Shown: piece after piece, positions 1-9,240 of the stretch
Layout of the letters: every line of letters starts with the position of its first letter
How positions within the stretch are numbered: position 1 is the first letter of the stretch
NCBI GenBank assembly: GCA_032718475.1
Contig: JAUCBJ010003359.1
Coordinates: forward strand, 1-23,172
Source of the DNA: Nemertoderma westbladi
Taxonomy: Eukaryota > Xenacoelomorpha > Nemertodermatida > Nemertodermatidae
Reading direction: 5' to 3'
Length of the DNA: 23,172 bases
Translations under genes and position numbers: made by a program
Notes under the pieces: model-generated
Database searches by the model: none
Told to the model about the DNA's origin: nothing
The model's input: the letters and a program-made list of their open reading frames with translations, nothing else

Positions 1-822
1 TGTGTCATCTCCTTAGGTTCAGTTTGATCATAGGATATCCAGTAAAATGGTAGGCTTGCGAGCCTTCCGCCGAACTCCTCGATCTCGCCTTTCTCGTATG
101 CTTTGTACGCCCTATAGAGGCTCAAAGCTTCCCGTTTCTCTTGTGTCGACTTATTAGACTCATCCGCTATCATACTATAGACTTCTGGTTCGACTAATTT
201 GGGTTCGTAAATATCAATTTCGCCTGCGTTCGGTCCACTCATCTTAAACGAATGGTACGGATTCATCAAAGGGTATCCGCCTTCTTGGTAACGCAGACTT
301 TGGTGGTATGAACATCGTGCTAATATCGGCTCGAGGTTCTCCGAGTTCAAGTGCATAGAAATCGCATTGTCTTGCTCACGCATACATCCTCCACATTTGT
401 AAAACAGTTTATAAATGGAGAACGTGTCCTTTGTCTCTGGATCTGCTCCTCGAGCGCGTCTATAAAGATGCATTCCATCGAATTCGTCCCTGGCTGCAGG
501 CAAGGGTTCGCTCGCCGTCAAATATTGCAGCGTATGATATAATCGGCGTATCTCCGTGTCTGGATCCTCGCAAATGTCACTGGCATCGCATAATGCATCG
601 TAGGGATACAACGCATTGAACTCCGCGCATAACTCCTGCACTCTTTTGTTATAAGCATCCAATTGGATCTGCCTTGGATTTAGCGAGCTTGGCTGTACTC
701 CTAGCCATACTCTCCACTCCAAACACATTAAAGTTTTTGGCTCCATAACGATTAAACGGTGCCTGGTGCTCCTGTTCCTGCGTAAATCCCTGACGTAACT
801 CCTTATAAATCTTCTCCGCCAT
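1..822 (-). pseudogene. Broken gene of unknown family
   Basis: Reading the minus strand from the ATG at 820-822 gives a protein-like track that runs off the window start. It begins MAEKIYKELRQGF, shifts frame near 660-680 into a Cys-containing stretch (YKLFYKCGGCMREQDN), and shifts again near 255-275 to MNPYHSFKMSGPNAG. The track is mostly open and has ordinary amino-acid composition, so a decayed coding region is more likely than chance. Near the window start it includes the in-frame peptide GRLASLP, encoded by the 20-bp palindrome at 49-68. I do not recognise the family. It lies downstream of the BEL/Pao pol region on the same strand, so it could be a host gene, another mobile element or an old viral insertion. 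The frameshifts make a functional product unlikely. Confidence 0.4.
49..68 (-). repeat. 20-bp near-palindrome, copy 1
   Basis: Minus-strand GGAAGGCTCGCAAGCCTACC lies in the open frame of the unknown pseudogene and is read as GRLASLP. Confidence 0.85.
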
Positions 823-1544
823 CATATACGCGTATATATGGTTACATATCGTTACGTTTCTACTAGATGAAGCACAAAATAGAGGTTAGATATGAGGAGA
901 CATAGAGTTTGTCGGCTTTTGGCTCAACTTTGCTCTAAAACCCCTACCCATTTGCCTAATGACTTCGGGTTTCGCGTGATTTTGCACTGGCTCCTAATCC
1001 AAAAAATGTGCCGATAAAAAACGAATTCCGGGTAAACTAGCCACGAGTCTAAAATACTCACCTTTTAATTTCCCAAACTATGTCCCAAAGAAAATAGTGC
1101 AGTCGAGAATTAATTTGGTCTAAGATAATAGTAGACACGACTACGTAGAACAAGGCCGATTTTCTTTTCCAAAAAAAATTATCGGTAGGCTTGCAAGCCT
1201 TCCATCCGCTCTTGTCCTCCCCAATTTTAATTTTTATCTAGCTGTATTCTAGAATTCGCATTCACTGGAGAATCATTTTTCTTAAATTTAAATCCAACCA
1301 AATGGATTTGTCTAATAATTTTTGAAAATTGTCTCATTTGTGTGTTCCAAGTGGAATTCCATTCCTACTGTACACACAATCCCGCTCCTATGTGATACAT
1401 AAGGGTAATACCCTCCATGTTCACATATAAAGACAATGGAATTCCACCGCTGTCTCTATCTACAGTGAAGAGGAATACAAATGCACATACAGTAATACAA
1501 AATACTAAATTACTAAAATACGGTAAGGCTATGTGGCGGCCATC
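823..1544. other. Non-coding flank, possible 3' LTR remnant
   Basis: No convincing gene is present. The pol frame stops at 1560, and the minus strand then reads AAAGATGTGGGA, a purine-rich run that could be the polypurine tract, so a 3' LTR would begin near 1545-1550. I looked for a matching 5' LTR upstream of gag (11260-14000) and found none, so the LTR assignment is unproven. The stretch holds one copy of the 20-bp palindrome at 1184-1203 and two short copies of GGAATTCCA about 80 bp apart. Confidence 0.3.
1184..1203 (-). repeat. 20-bp near-palindrome, copy 2
   Basis: Plus-strand GGTAGGCTTGCAAGCCTTCC matches the family consensus exactly. This is the only copy outside any recognisable coding frame, in the flank or possible 3' LTR. 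Confidence 0.85.
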
Positions 1545-1559
1545 AAGGGTCCCACATCT

Positions 1560-2573
1560 TTATTTACTAAGATTGGGTGGAGATTTGTAGTCTCCTGTCT
1601 CGTTTTTAGTCTCCTCAAGAAGCACGAGATGTTGTACAGGCCTATCTACGGTACGTCCGTCAATAGTCCGTACAGTAACTGTCCTTACTACATCAGATGT
1701 AGGGTGCGTGGTCAAAATGACTCCAGTCAGCCAAAACCGTCTTTTCAGATTGGTTTTAGCCAGTAAAACATGGTCACCTTCTCTCAAACTTCGGGTATTA
1801 AGATACCAAGAGGTTCTGGTCGAAATAGAGGGCAAATAGAATTCCCCGAATTTGTTGGCTAGCAACTGAGTGATTTTCCAAGCTTTGTTGCCGTATCCGT
1901 CGCTATCGACAGGTACCGAAGTGGGCAACAATGTCGTCGGCGCCTGCATAAGCAGGTGCGCTGGTGTCAAGGCAAACTGTGAGACGCTGTTGTCTGGGAT
2001 CAAAGCGATCGGTCTAGTATTCAAAACTGCTTCGATTTCTATTAACAACATCGTCAGTTGGTCGTCTGTCAATATCCGTTGCGTAGGTATTACTTTCTCC
2101 ATAGCCGTCTTAATTGAGCCAATCAGCCTTTCCCAAACGCCGCCTCTCCACGGACTGTCGGAAGTGTTAAAGTTCCAAACAATACGGTGAGGACGTAGTT
2201 CCTCGGAAATCTGGTTTTGGTCCAACTTCTTTAAAGCTCTGGTGATTTCGTTCCGTGTACCCACAAAGATAGTCCCTTGGTTGCAATAAATGGATTTAAC
2301 CAATCCACGTCTAGCGATAAATCGCCGTAAGGCTAGGATAAAGGCGTTGGTGGTCAAGTCTGTCGCACGGTCAATATGGACAGCTCTGCTGGCCATGCAA
2401 GTGAAGATCAATCCCCAACGTTTTACCTGTACCCTTCCGCGTTTTGCGATTATGGGTCCAAAACAGTCTATCCCTGTCTCAGTGAAAGGGGGTCTAAAAG
2501 CCTGTAATCTCGCTAGTGGTAGTTCACTCATTTCTTGGTGTCCTATCCTCGCGTGCACCTTCTTACAAATCAT
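1560..2573 (-). pseudogene. BEL/Pao integrase core and C-terminal domain
   Basis: This 337-residue frame begins at the second half of the integrase zinc finger (CMICKKV). It continues through an RNase H-fold core with Asp36 (TGIDCFGP) and Glu148 (GGVWERLIGS), and ends in a DUF5641-like region (SLREGDHVLLAKTN, about residues 245-320). Spacing of the acidic positions (36, 98, 148) fits a DDE integrase. At position 98 the usual SDNGTNF-type motif reads CNQGTIF, so the catalytic Asp is Asn and strand transfer should be lost. Integrase joins the element's cDNA to host DNA in the nucleus. The N-terminal part lies upstream in another frame, with a +1/-1 shift near 2594-2600. The stop at 1560 is probably the natural end of pol. 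Confidence 0.85.
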
Positions 2574-2593
2574 ACAGTTCCGTGTTACCGAAC

Positions 2594-3133
2594 TTAATGC
2601 CTTCTAGGCCTAATCAGTACAAACCGCGAGCGTAAGTGTGATAGAGAGTGGTGCCTACCTATGTGTTTGAATCGTACATGTGCATCCAGTATCATAGCGT
2701 GCTGTAACTCATGGTGTTGTGGTATGATGATAGGATACCTAAAGTCAAGTGCAAAGTCAATGTTTTGGAGTCTGGACTTGTGACAAAGTAGGCCCCTATA
2801 GATTATCGGACTCCAACTCAAAATCGGTGAAGAATTGATCTGTTTACCCTGATTGATCGCTGTGAACTCTCGTGCGAAATATCGCAATTGATAATGACGA
2901 ATAATATCAACTTCATAAAGACCAACTTCCTCTAAGGTAAGTCTTCTAGGAAGGTCGCATTTGCCTCTGGCAGATTGTCTCAAACGTTTGAGCCATGCTA
3001 ACTTGCGGCACGCGTCAGTCCATGATCTAGTTAGGTTTACTATCCTGTCAACGTAAGTGTTAGTGACATCATCAGGTAAGGAATAGTTGAAATGTGGATA
3101 CTTGTTCGGACTTGGTAGGCCCACGGGCCTTCC
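2594..3133 (-). pseudogene. BEL/Pao integrase N-terminal region with H2C2 zinc finger
   Basis: The frame encodes about 176 residues in the pol order directly before the integrase core. The segment YPIIIPQHHELQHAMILDAH followed by VRFKHIGRHHS matches the linker and His pair of integrase_H2C2 (zinc-binding) domains in this superfamily. The matching Cys pair (CMIC) is encoded just past a frameshift, at the start of the next frame. Upstream lies the helical RNase H-integrase linker (LTRSWTDACRKLAWLKRL). The first codons come from the palindrome at 3114-3133, read GRPVGLP in this frame. The frame disagrees with the block before it, so a second shift lies at or near that palindrome. Confidence 0.75.
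3114..3133 (-). repeat. 20-bp near-palindrome, copy 3 (divergent centre)
   Basis: Plus-strand GGTAGGCCCACGGGCCTTCC. The outer arms match the family, but the centre is AGGCCC-AC-GGGCCT instead of AGGCTTGCAAGCCT, so self-complementarity is kept although both half-sites changed. It sits at the frame change between two pol blocks. Confidence 0.8.
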
Positions 3134-4190
3134 GGTGAGTGTCTCCCTTTGTACAATGGGTTTGTCTGAGTCCTCAAGTAATTTCGACGGTCTTTACGAT
3201 TATCTTTACCGTCCGCACTCAGTGAATTAACTGGCAGTAACGGTTTCAACTCCACAGTATTAGTGCATTCCTGTGAGCTCGTAAGCTTCCTAACCTTAGT
3301 CACACATTTACTCGTAGACGGTAAATCAAGTATTTTCCTTGAGCGGAGTGCGATTGCTGTCGCCACACCTTCGTCCAAAGAAGTCAAATTTGGTAAGTTG
3401 ACAATCGCTAATGGGTGTGTACTAGTCCGCTCCAATGGATTCATTGTGTCCTTGCAGTACACGTCGTTTCTTTCCAATGGGTCGTCTAATGGAAAGTCTA
3501 GTAGACAGTCTGGTGAGGCGCCTGGCGAACAGTCTGGTGAGACATCTGGTAAGACATAGCGCGGAACTTCCGACAAAATGTCCTGTCATCTGTCCCAAAG
3601 AAAGTCTGGCGTAGCTTCTGTCAGAAAGTCTGGTCTAAAGTCTAGTGGACAGTCTGTCGAGATGTTCGGTGGGAAGTCTGGCGAGACGTCCGGTAGACAA
3701 TCTGTCGAGTGTTCCATAAAACAGTCTGGTGAATAATCCGGAGAACAATCTGGTGTCATTTCTGGCGAATAATCTGGCGAGAATCCTGGTGAACAATCTG
3801 GCGAAACGTTTGGTGAAACGTCTGGTCGAGAGTCTAGTGAGATGTCTGGCGTAATGTCAGGTCTAACGTCCAGGTCATCAGATTTCATCCATCCTCGTTT
3901 CCTCTTGACCTTAGCATTGGCTTTCGCTTTGGACTTGACAACAGTGTCGATTTTTATCTCGGCACCTTCCGGTATGGTATTAGTTGTCGTGTCGAATAAC
4001 AGTGGCCATTCGTCTGATGGTTGTTGTAGGAAATCGGGTCCTCTAAACCAAAAGGATTTATTGTCCGGTCTACAAAAGTCAATAGGTGACATCCCCCGTG
4101 ATGCTATGTCAGCTGGGTTCAGCTTCCCTGGACAGTGACGCCAATCTTGTTTGAGCAAGAAGTTTGAGCAGTCAGTCAAGCGCTGCTTGC
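3134..4190 (-). pseudogene. BEL/Pao pol: RNase H-like end and repetitive linker
   Basis: One continuous frame, broken only by a TGA at 3586-3588, starts with the conserved end of the BEL/Pao RNase H-like region (WRHCPGKLNPADIASRG, then FWFRGPDFL). It enters a basic KAKANAKVKRKRG patch, then an array of four-residue units of the type SPDC or SPDY, and finally a less repetitive tail (ATAIALRSRKILDLP) leading to integrase. In intact relatives this follows RT and RNase H, which are missing here. The SPDx array is unusual for this position and is encoded by a 12-bp DNA repeat, so it looks like a late minisatellite expansion rather than a domain. Confidence 0.7.
3481..3876 (-). repeat. 12-bp coding minisatellite, about 33 units
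   Basis: The plus strand can be cut into consecutive 12-mers, such as ACAGTCTGGTGA at 3505, 3529 and 3721, with no slip of phase from 3481 to 3876. Units diverge from each other but keep the pattern NNNGTCTGGYGA. On the coding strand each unit gives four residues, typically S-P-D plus C, Y, V or I. Confidence 0.85.
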
Positions 4191-4507
4191 ACTGCGCTAT
4201 GGTCCTCGTCCATGTCTTCGTCCGCTGCGGTGGCTAGTGTCAATGTGTCTGGTAGGCTTGCAAGCCTTCCGGTGTCACTAGTCGGCGTCAAAAAGTTATG
4301 AGGCGGTTTGACAACCTTCTGATCTGTCGGTAGGCTTGCAAGCCTTCCAAGATCAACAACCAGTGTCGAAGCCTGGTGGGTGGGGTCAATGACCTTCAGA
4401 TTTTTCGGTAGGCTCGCAAGCCTTCCAAACCCCTTGTTCATCGAGTCATCCACAGCAACAACCCTTTGGTCTTCAGTAGTCAATACAACCTGGTTTACTG
4501 CAAGTAG
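4172..4507 (-). pseudogene. Protease-RT linker with three GRLASLP units
   Basis: This stretch is in frame with the protease block but separated from it by a TAA at 4508-4510. It starts LLAVNQVVLTTEDQRVVAVD, which resembles the beginning of a BEL/Pao RT N-terminal region (inference). It then runs through three 26-residue units each beginning GRLASLP, and ends in an acidic tail (DEDMDEDHS). At 4172 the frame stops and the RNase H-like end continues in another frame. The hundreds of residues of RT with the catalytic YxDD-type motif that should lie here are absent, so the segment marks the deletion site. Confidence 0.6.
4193..4426 (-). repeat. Three 78-bp units, each headed by the palindrome
   Basis: Family palindromes lie at 4407-4426, 4329-4348 and 4251-4270, exactly 78 bp apart. 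The sequence after the first two is related (about two thirds identical over the next 27 bp), while the third unit has diverged further. The 20-bp palindrome itself differs by only one base (C/T at one position). Confidence 0.8.
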
Positions 4508-5722
4508 TTATAAGTCAGAGGTCCGTGTGATCGTGTCCAGATCAGTTACGTCAGTATCGGTTACGTCAGCGTTAGCGACGCAAGTCTGTCGTAGTGCAGT
4601 CTGTACAATTGTTCCACAGGAGTATGAAGGATAATTATCTATCGTAGTAGTCAATAAACTACACGTACTCAAAACGTCGTCCTCCTGGTCACTTACCTCT
4701 AGTGAATGCACTGGTGCTCTAGTATACCAACCTATGGGAGTTCTACATGCGTAGGGGTTGCCTGCTTTAATGACAGATGGGCGTGTCTCCCATACCTGAT
4801 GTAAGTTAAACTGGTCTGCCCCAATCAACATCGCGATTGAGCGATAGTTAACAGGACATTCCAGTATTCCAAGGTGTCGGAAATACTTACGATCTTCCGG
4901 TGATTGCTCTGGCATAGGGCCGAGCAAGTTACTAAAGTCCTTCGTGGCTGCAAAGGTCAAATTTCTTACCGGAAGTAATGAGCACTCCTCCTTGCTGTGT
5001 TCCGCTTTGGAAAGAAGAGTGTCTAAGGTTAATTTTACTCTCGTCACAGGAATCACTCTCTTACCATGCATGCTGCTTACAGTATACTGAGCAGTCTTAC
5101 CTTTACTCATGTCCGTAACTACGTCGGCTACTTGTTCGTCGACGTAACTATGTGATGAAGCAGAGTCTAAGATAGCGTATATACGCTTGCTCCCTCGGGT
5201 TCCGGTAATCTTTATAGGAATCACGCTAAACCCTTTCAATTGGTTCTGTGTGAGGAGTGTTATCGATGGTTGTTCCTGAGGAGGAAGATGACACTTTTTA
5301 CGTGCATGCGGGACGTAAAAAGTGTCATCTTCCTCCTCATCCTCGTCCGATGATTGATCCATACAATCAGTATAGAACGTACGAATCTCGCGTGGCGCAT
5401 GCTCCTTATAAAGTGCATCGCATCTAGCCACTTTATCTGGATTCTCTCGTCGAAAGCGTTTGGTCGGAGTATGACTATTTGTTTGGAGTAACGTGTTGTG
5501 GTTACGTCCACATAGAGGACATGTATCGTCGCTCGGGCAATCCTTCCAGACGTGTCCAGGCTTGGTACATCTCAAACAAGAATCCAACGATCGAATTTGG
5601 AGTCTTCTTTCTTCAACTCCCAACTCTCTAAAAGCGCGACATCCATGTAGTTTATGTCCGCTGTGGTTTCTGCCGTTCCGCTCGCAATATGAGCATCCCA
5701 CAAAGTCCACCGGTAACTGTTG
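4508..5722 (-). pseudogene. BEL/Pao gag zinc knuckles and aspartic protease
   Basis: This is the longest uninterrupted element frame, about 400 residues. Near its start is a Cys/His cluster (CSYCERNGRNHSGHKLHGC), then a textbook CCHC knuckle CLRCTKPGHVWKDC at about residues 45-58, then CPLCGRNHNTLL. These bind the element's RNA in gag. An acidic linker (SDEDEEEDD, about 121-129) precedes a DUF1758-type retropepsin with the active-site region YAILDSASSHSYV at about 178-190. Relatives normally have DSG or DTG, so the DSA here is suspect. The C-terminal part (LIGADQFNLHQVW, GNPYACRTPIGWYT) matches the usual end of this protease domain. The upstream gag core is in the same frame behind a TGA at 5723-5725. 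A 26-bp perfect inverted repeat lies inside the acidic linker codons. Confidence 0.85.
5278..5338. repeat. 26-bp perfect inverted repeat, 9-nt loop
   Basis: The left arm 5278-5303 (starting GAGGAGGAAGATGACAC) and the right arm 5313-5338 are exact reverse complements, separated by GCATGCGGG. On the coding strand it falls within the acidic linker between the zinc knuckles and the protease and is open in that frame. Confidence 0.9.
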
Positions 5723-6360
5723 TCATGGCTGCTTGGTGCCGATAGGCGTCAGAACTTTAGAAGTTTTCGTTGGGGTGGCATAAGTCACGGCTTTCGCGTT
5801 CGTCGGAAATGGTTTGGTCCGATTCGGCGCAGCAATAGCTATTCCTTCTGCCGCTATATAGTGATCAGTGTAGTTTGATCGAGTCTCAACCACGGCCTCT
5901 CGCGAAATCAGTTGGTAGACGTCGGTAAGGTTTAATAGCCCGCCAGCCTCTTCACGCTGATACTCAATACATCGCCATTCTTGTCGTAATCGATGATGGA
6001 GTCGACCGATTATCCTAATTAGAACTGTCGGTGCGTTAGCATACTTGAGTTGTCCAATGAACCGTAAAGTCCCTATAGCGTTCTTAATTTCGTCTAAGAG
6101 TCGTAGAAGATCGATCGGTTTCGAAATGCCTCCTCTACAGAGGTCTTCGATAATAGATTTAGCCATGGCTATGTTGCTGCCGTAAATCGAATACAAACGG
6201 TGTACGCCAACTCAAAGGCATTCGGAACTCCAATAAAGGTTTTCGCTAATCGTTTTGGCTCACCAGACAGTACCTGGAGCAAGTAGTTAAACTTCTCCGT
6301 CGCGGTGAAGGCACATTTAGCGATCTGGGACTCTACGTAGTCTACCAGCATACGCTAGTG
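5723..6360 (-). pseudogene. BEL/Pao gag core (DUF1759-like)
   Basis: Two overlapping frames encode the conserved gag core: FVDYVES-type start (MLVDYVESQIAKCAFTATEK), then FNYLLQVLSGEPKRLAKTF, a frameshift near 6180, and YSIYGSNIAMAKSIIEDLC. Length and order fit DUF1759, a capsid-type domain of Pao elements. The second part continues in frame through a TGA (5723-5725) into the zinc-knuckle block, so the original gag-protease was one reading frame. Just upstream in sense, two in-frame stops interrupt the approach to the core (at about 6352-6385). The 2.58-kb tandem duplication ends inside this domain at about 6002. Confidence 0.8.
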
Positions 6361-6661
6361 CTTTGCATTGCCAGAGAACTTCGGTGGTTATTGTGCCGGT
6401 AATCCATGTCTGGCCGCAAACTTCGCAATCTCGCTAACTAAATCCAACTGTCCACGTCCCTGTTTGGTTAGTCGTCCAGTCATTCCCTTCCGCGCGTCAT
6501 CCGCCGGTAGGAAATATTAACGGGATCTTCTTCTCGATGGTTCGGAGTTTGTCTAGTCTCCTGTTCTCTCCTTGGTGGTCGATGTTGTCTAGGTCGTTCT
6601 ACTTCCACACTGGTCCGTGATCTATCCGACGATGGAGCTTCGAGTCGCTCTTCTATCTGAG

Positions 6662-7793
6662 CTAGTTGATCCGTGGTCGTATTATTTTGGCGAGTCTGTT
6701 AGTGCTAATCGTCTCAGTCGGTTGTAACACAGGTTTCTGGACAGGTGTTTCTCGTGGAGGATTGTCGATGTACTGCTTCATAGATCTCTCCTCTCGTTTG
6801 TAATCATCCGCCGCTCCAGTACTGAATATTTCTCTCTCCGTTGACTCCGAGTCACTGGATGAGTTGCTGTCGTCCGGATAAGGTGGTTGACGGGTATGCG
6901 TCTGGCGTATTATTCTCGTCAGTCGTGTCTGTTTTCGTTTGACGTCCTCGGTTCTTCGTCGTTCGGTAGGCTCGCAAGCCTTCCACGAAGTCATAGGTCT
7001 CGTTAAACAGTGTGTTAAAGGTCGAATAAACATATCAGGTTTTGTAGTCGGTCTGTAAATGACTGGGTTCGCGCAGCACGTTACAGGTTTAACTGCTAAC
7101 GGCTTACTTACCTGCTTAACTGTCATAAATACAGGTTCCTCTCTTCCTACAAGTAGACTACGACTTACTGTAGGTGGACTATTTATTTTACCTTCTAAAA
7201 TTGGTGACGATGTCGCTCTAGGTTGCGGTATTTCTGTCACAACAAACCTGTCACCTAGCTTTGCGCGTACAGGTAATATTTCCTTCGGTTTCGTAATTAA
7301 AACCAGTTTTATCGGAGTTGTAGGTTTGAGCATAGGAATCACTTGGGGAAAATGTTTACAGTAATCCTCGACGAACTCCTCTCCTCGATTTATTGCTCCC
7401 ACACTTCCAATTCTCGATTTGCCTTTGAATCCCGCGATATCGAGTCTCCATGCGGTCTAGGGCAGACAAATCATGTCTAGCTCGAGACCTTATAGATCTG
7501 TCTCTCGCGTCGAGTTTGAGGTCTTCTTGTGCGTTCGCTGTGGCATGCGCGTTAGATGCTGCTTTCTTCCATGCTAATTCAGCTGCATTTACTGCTGCCT
7601 GTCGTGCTATCTTGTCAGCTGCCGCCTGTCGTGTTAACTCGTCTGCTGCTGCCGCCGCAGCCGCTTCTTGCGATAAGTCCTCCTCCAGTCTCCGCATCTC
7701 CGATGCTTCGAACTCAGCTTGAGCCTGGAGTTTCGCAAATTTCGCTAAGTCTTCTCGTCGCTGTCTTTCTCCTTCTGCTGCAATCTGCGCCAA
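6662..7793 (-). pseudogene. Gag N-terminal region part 2, copy A (frameshifted)
   Basis: This is the duplicate of the 9241-10374 frame: an alanine-rich coiled coil (LTRQAAADKIARQAAVNAAE), then a Pro/Thr-rich and basic region (RRRTEDVKRKQTRLTRIIRQ). One extra base near 7410 splits it into two frames. One ends in RRGVRRGLL and the other begins in EEFVEDYCKHFPQVIP. The homologous point in copy B is uninterrupted, so the break arose after the duplication. Confidence 0.75.
6965..6984 (-). repeat. 20-bp near-palindrome, copy 7 (duplication copy A)
   Basis: Plus-strand GGTAGGCTCGCAAGCCTTCC. In the gag frame it is read WKACEPT, a different frame from the GRLASLP copies. Confidence 0.85.
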
Positions 7794-7796
7794 TTG

Positions 7797-8570
7797 TCAT
7801 TGCGTTTCTTCCTCGGCGACCTGTTGCCGGCGTGCGACTTCCTGTTGTTGCTGAGTAATTGCAGACGCTGTCCTACTAATGTCGCCAATGTCGCTCCGCA
7901 CACTAACGAACAATCTTTCCAGTGGTGGAATTTGGTAGGCTCGCGAGACTTCCGTAGTAAGAACTTCCGTCGTCCCTCGCGGTTCAACTTCCGGTTCTTC
8001 GATCGGTACGCCGTTTCTACAAAGAAAATTGGTGAGCGTTTCTAACCTCCCGTCCAGGCCGTATAGTTCTTCTTCCTCTTCGGGTTGCAACAATGCGTCC
8101 GAAACTGACTCACCTAGCAGTTGGTCGAACTGCTCCTGTTGAGCCATTCGTATTACGGACTTAAACTGGATGAGGCTTTCCCTTGCACTTACCAACTTAT
8201 CTATTATCTTTACTTGAGTAAAGTTGTTACCACGCAACTCTGCAAGTTCGTGTAAACCTTTAAGTTTATCTACGGAAGCATGTATCCTACTTTCTATCCT
8301 TACCTGTAAGGTGTAGAACTCGTATCTCAACATCGGGGCGGTTAACTCGCGTAAAAAGCGAAAACCTTCTCTGAAGTTTCGTGTTATCTGGGCCATGTGT
8401 CCCCCTATACTTCTAATAACATTTTCTTGGCTTCCCGCCAAGCTTACCATGTCTGGTTCCCACGATCTGGTCTGCAGGACGGTAAGGAAATCTTCGATTC
8501 TGCCGTCGCCACGCGTTGCGGCTTCCGGTATTTCGTTCGGGGTACCGGCGACGCACGCGGTGTGTGACAT
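7797..8570 (-). pseudogene. Gag N-terminal region part 1, copy A
   Basis: A 257-residue frame nearly identical to copy B at 10375-11148. It starts MSHTACVAGTPNEIPE and is rich in predicted helix, with ELTAPMLRYEFYTLQVRIES and a glutamine run before the stop (ITQQQQEVARRQQ). It ends at TGA 7797-7799 and is followed in frame, after one CAA codon, by the next block. The promoter-proximal sequence of this copy is replaced by the end of copy B, so it has lost its original leader. Confidence 0.7.
7934..7953 (-). repeat. 20-bp near-palindrome, copy 8 (duplication copy A)
   Basis: Plus-strand GGTAGGCTCGCGAGACTTCC has one arm mismatch. The gag frame reads it EVSRAYQ, the third possible frame. Confidence 0.8.
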
Positions 8571-8937
8571 CGGTGGAATCTCGACCGATTATCCTAATTA
8601 GAACTGTCGGTGCGTTAGCATACTTGAGTTGTCCAATGAACCGTAAAGTCCCTATAGCGTTCTTAATTTCGTCTAAGAGTCGTAGAAGATCGATCGGTTT
8701 CGAAATGCCTCCTCTACAGAGGTCTTCGATAATAGATTTAGCCATGGCTATGTTGCCGCCGTAAATCGAATACAAACGGTGTACGCCAACTCAAAGGCAT
8801 TCGGAACTCCAATAAAGGTTTTCGCTAATCGTTTTGGCTCACCAGACAGTACCTGGAGCAAGTAGTTAAACTTCTCCGTCGCGGTGAAGGCACATTTAGC
8901 GATCTGGGACTCTACGTAGTCTACCAGCATACGCTAG
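8413..8937 (-). pseudogene. Chimeric gag core at the duplication junction
   Basis: This is the duplicate of the first part of the DUF1759 core (MLVDYVESQIAKC and YSIYGGNIAMAKSIIEDLC). At the copy junction near 8581 it runs from RIIGR straight into DSTDVTHRVRRRYPER, which is leader or N-terminal sequence of copy A in another frame. The product is an artificial fusion created by the duplication and truncates the gag core. Confidence 0.75.
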
Positions 8938-9240
8938 TGCTTTGCATTGCCAGAGAACTTCGGTGGTTATTGTGCCGGTAATCCATGTCTGGCCGCAAAC
9001 TTCGCAATCTCGCTAACTAAATCCAACTGTCCACGTCCCTGTTTGGTTAGTCGTCCAGTCATTCCCTTCCGCGCGTCATCCGCCGGTAGGAAATATTAAC
9101 GGGATCTTCTTCTCGATGGTTCGGAGTTTGTCTAGTCTCCTGTTCTCTCCTTGGTGGTCGATGTTGTCTAGGTCGTTCTACTTCCACACTGGTCCGTGAT
9201 CTATCCGACGATGGAGCTTCGAGTCGCTCTTCTATCTGAG

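Larger units (their letters stand above)
6002..8580. repeat. Tandem duplication, copy A
   Basis: This matches 8581-11158 almost base for base. I count about eleven differences, five of them clustered at 7386-7416, including one inserted base. The junction between copies at 8581 shares TCG with both outer ends (6002-6004 and 11159-11161), a 3-bp microhomology. The copy extends from inside the DUF1759 domain to a point just upstream of the gag N-terminal ORF. Confidence 0.95.

Noticed and set aside
1533-2607. Plus-strand open frames opposite the integrase
   Set aside because: They are antisense shadows of the integrase coding strand, with no recognisable domains.
7450-7858. Ser/Ala-rich and Leu-rich plus-strand frames
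   Set aside because: They mirror the alanine-rich coiled coil of gag on the minus strand and recur identically in the duplicate, so they are shadow frames.
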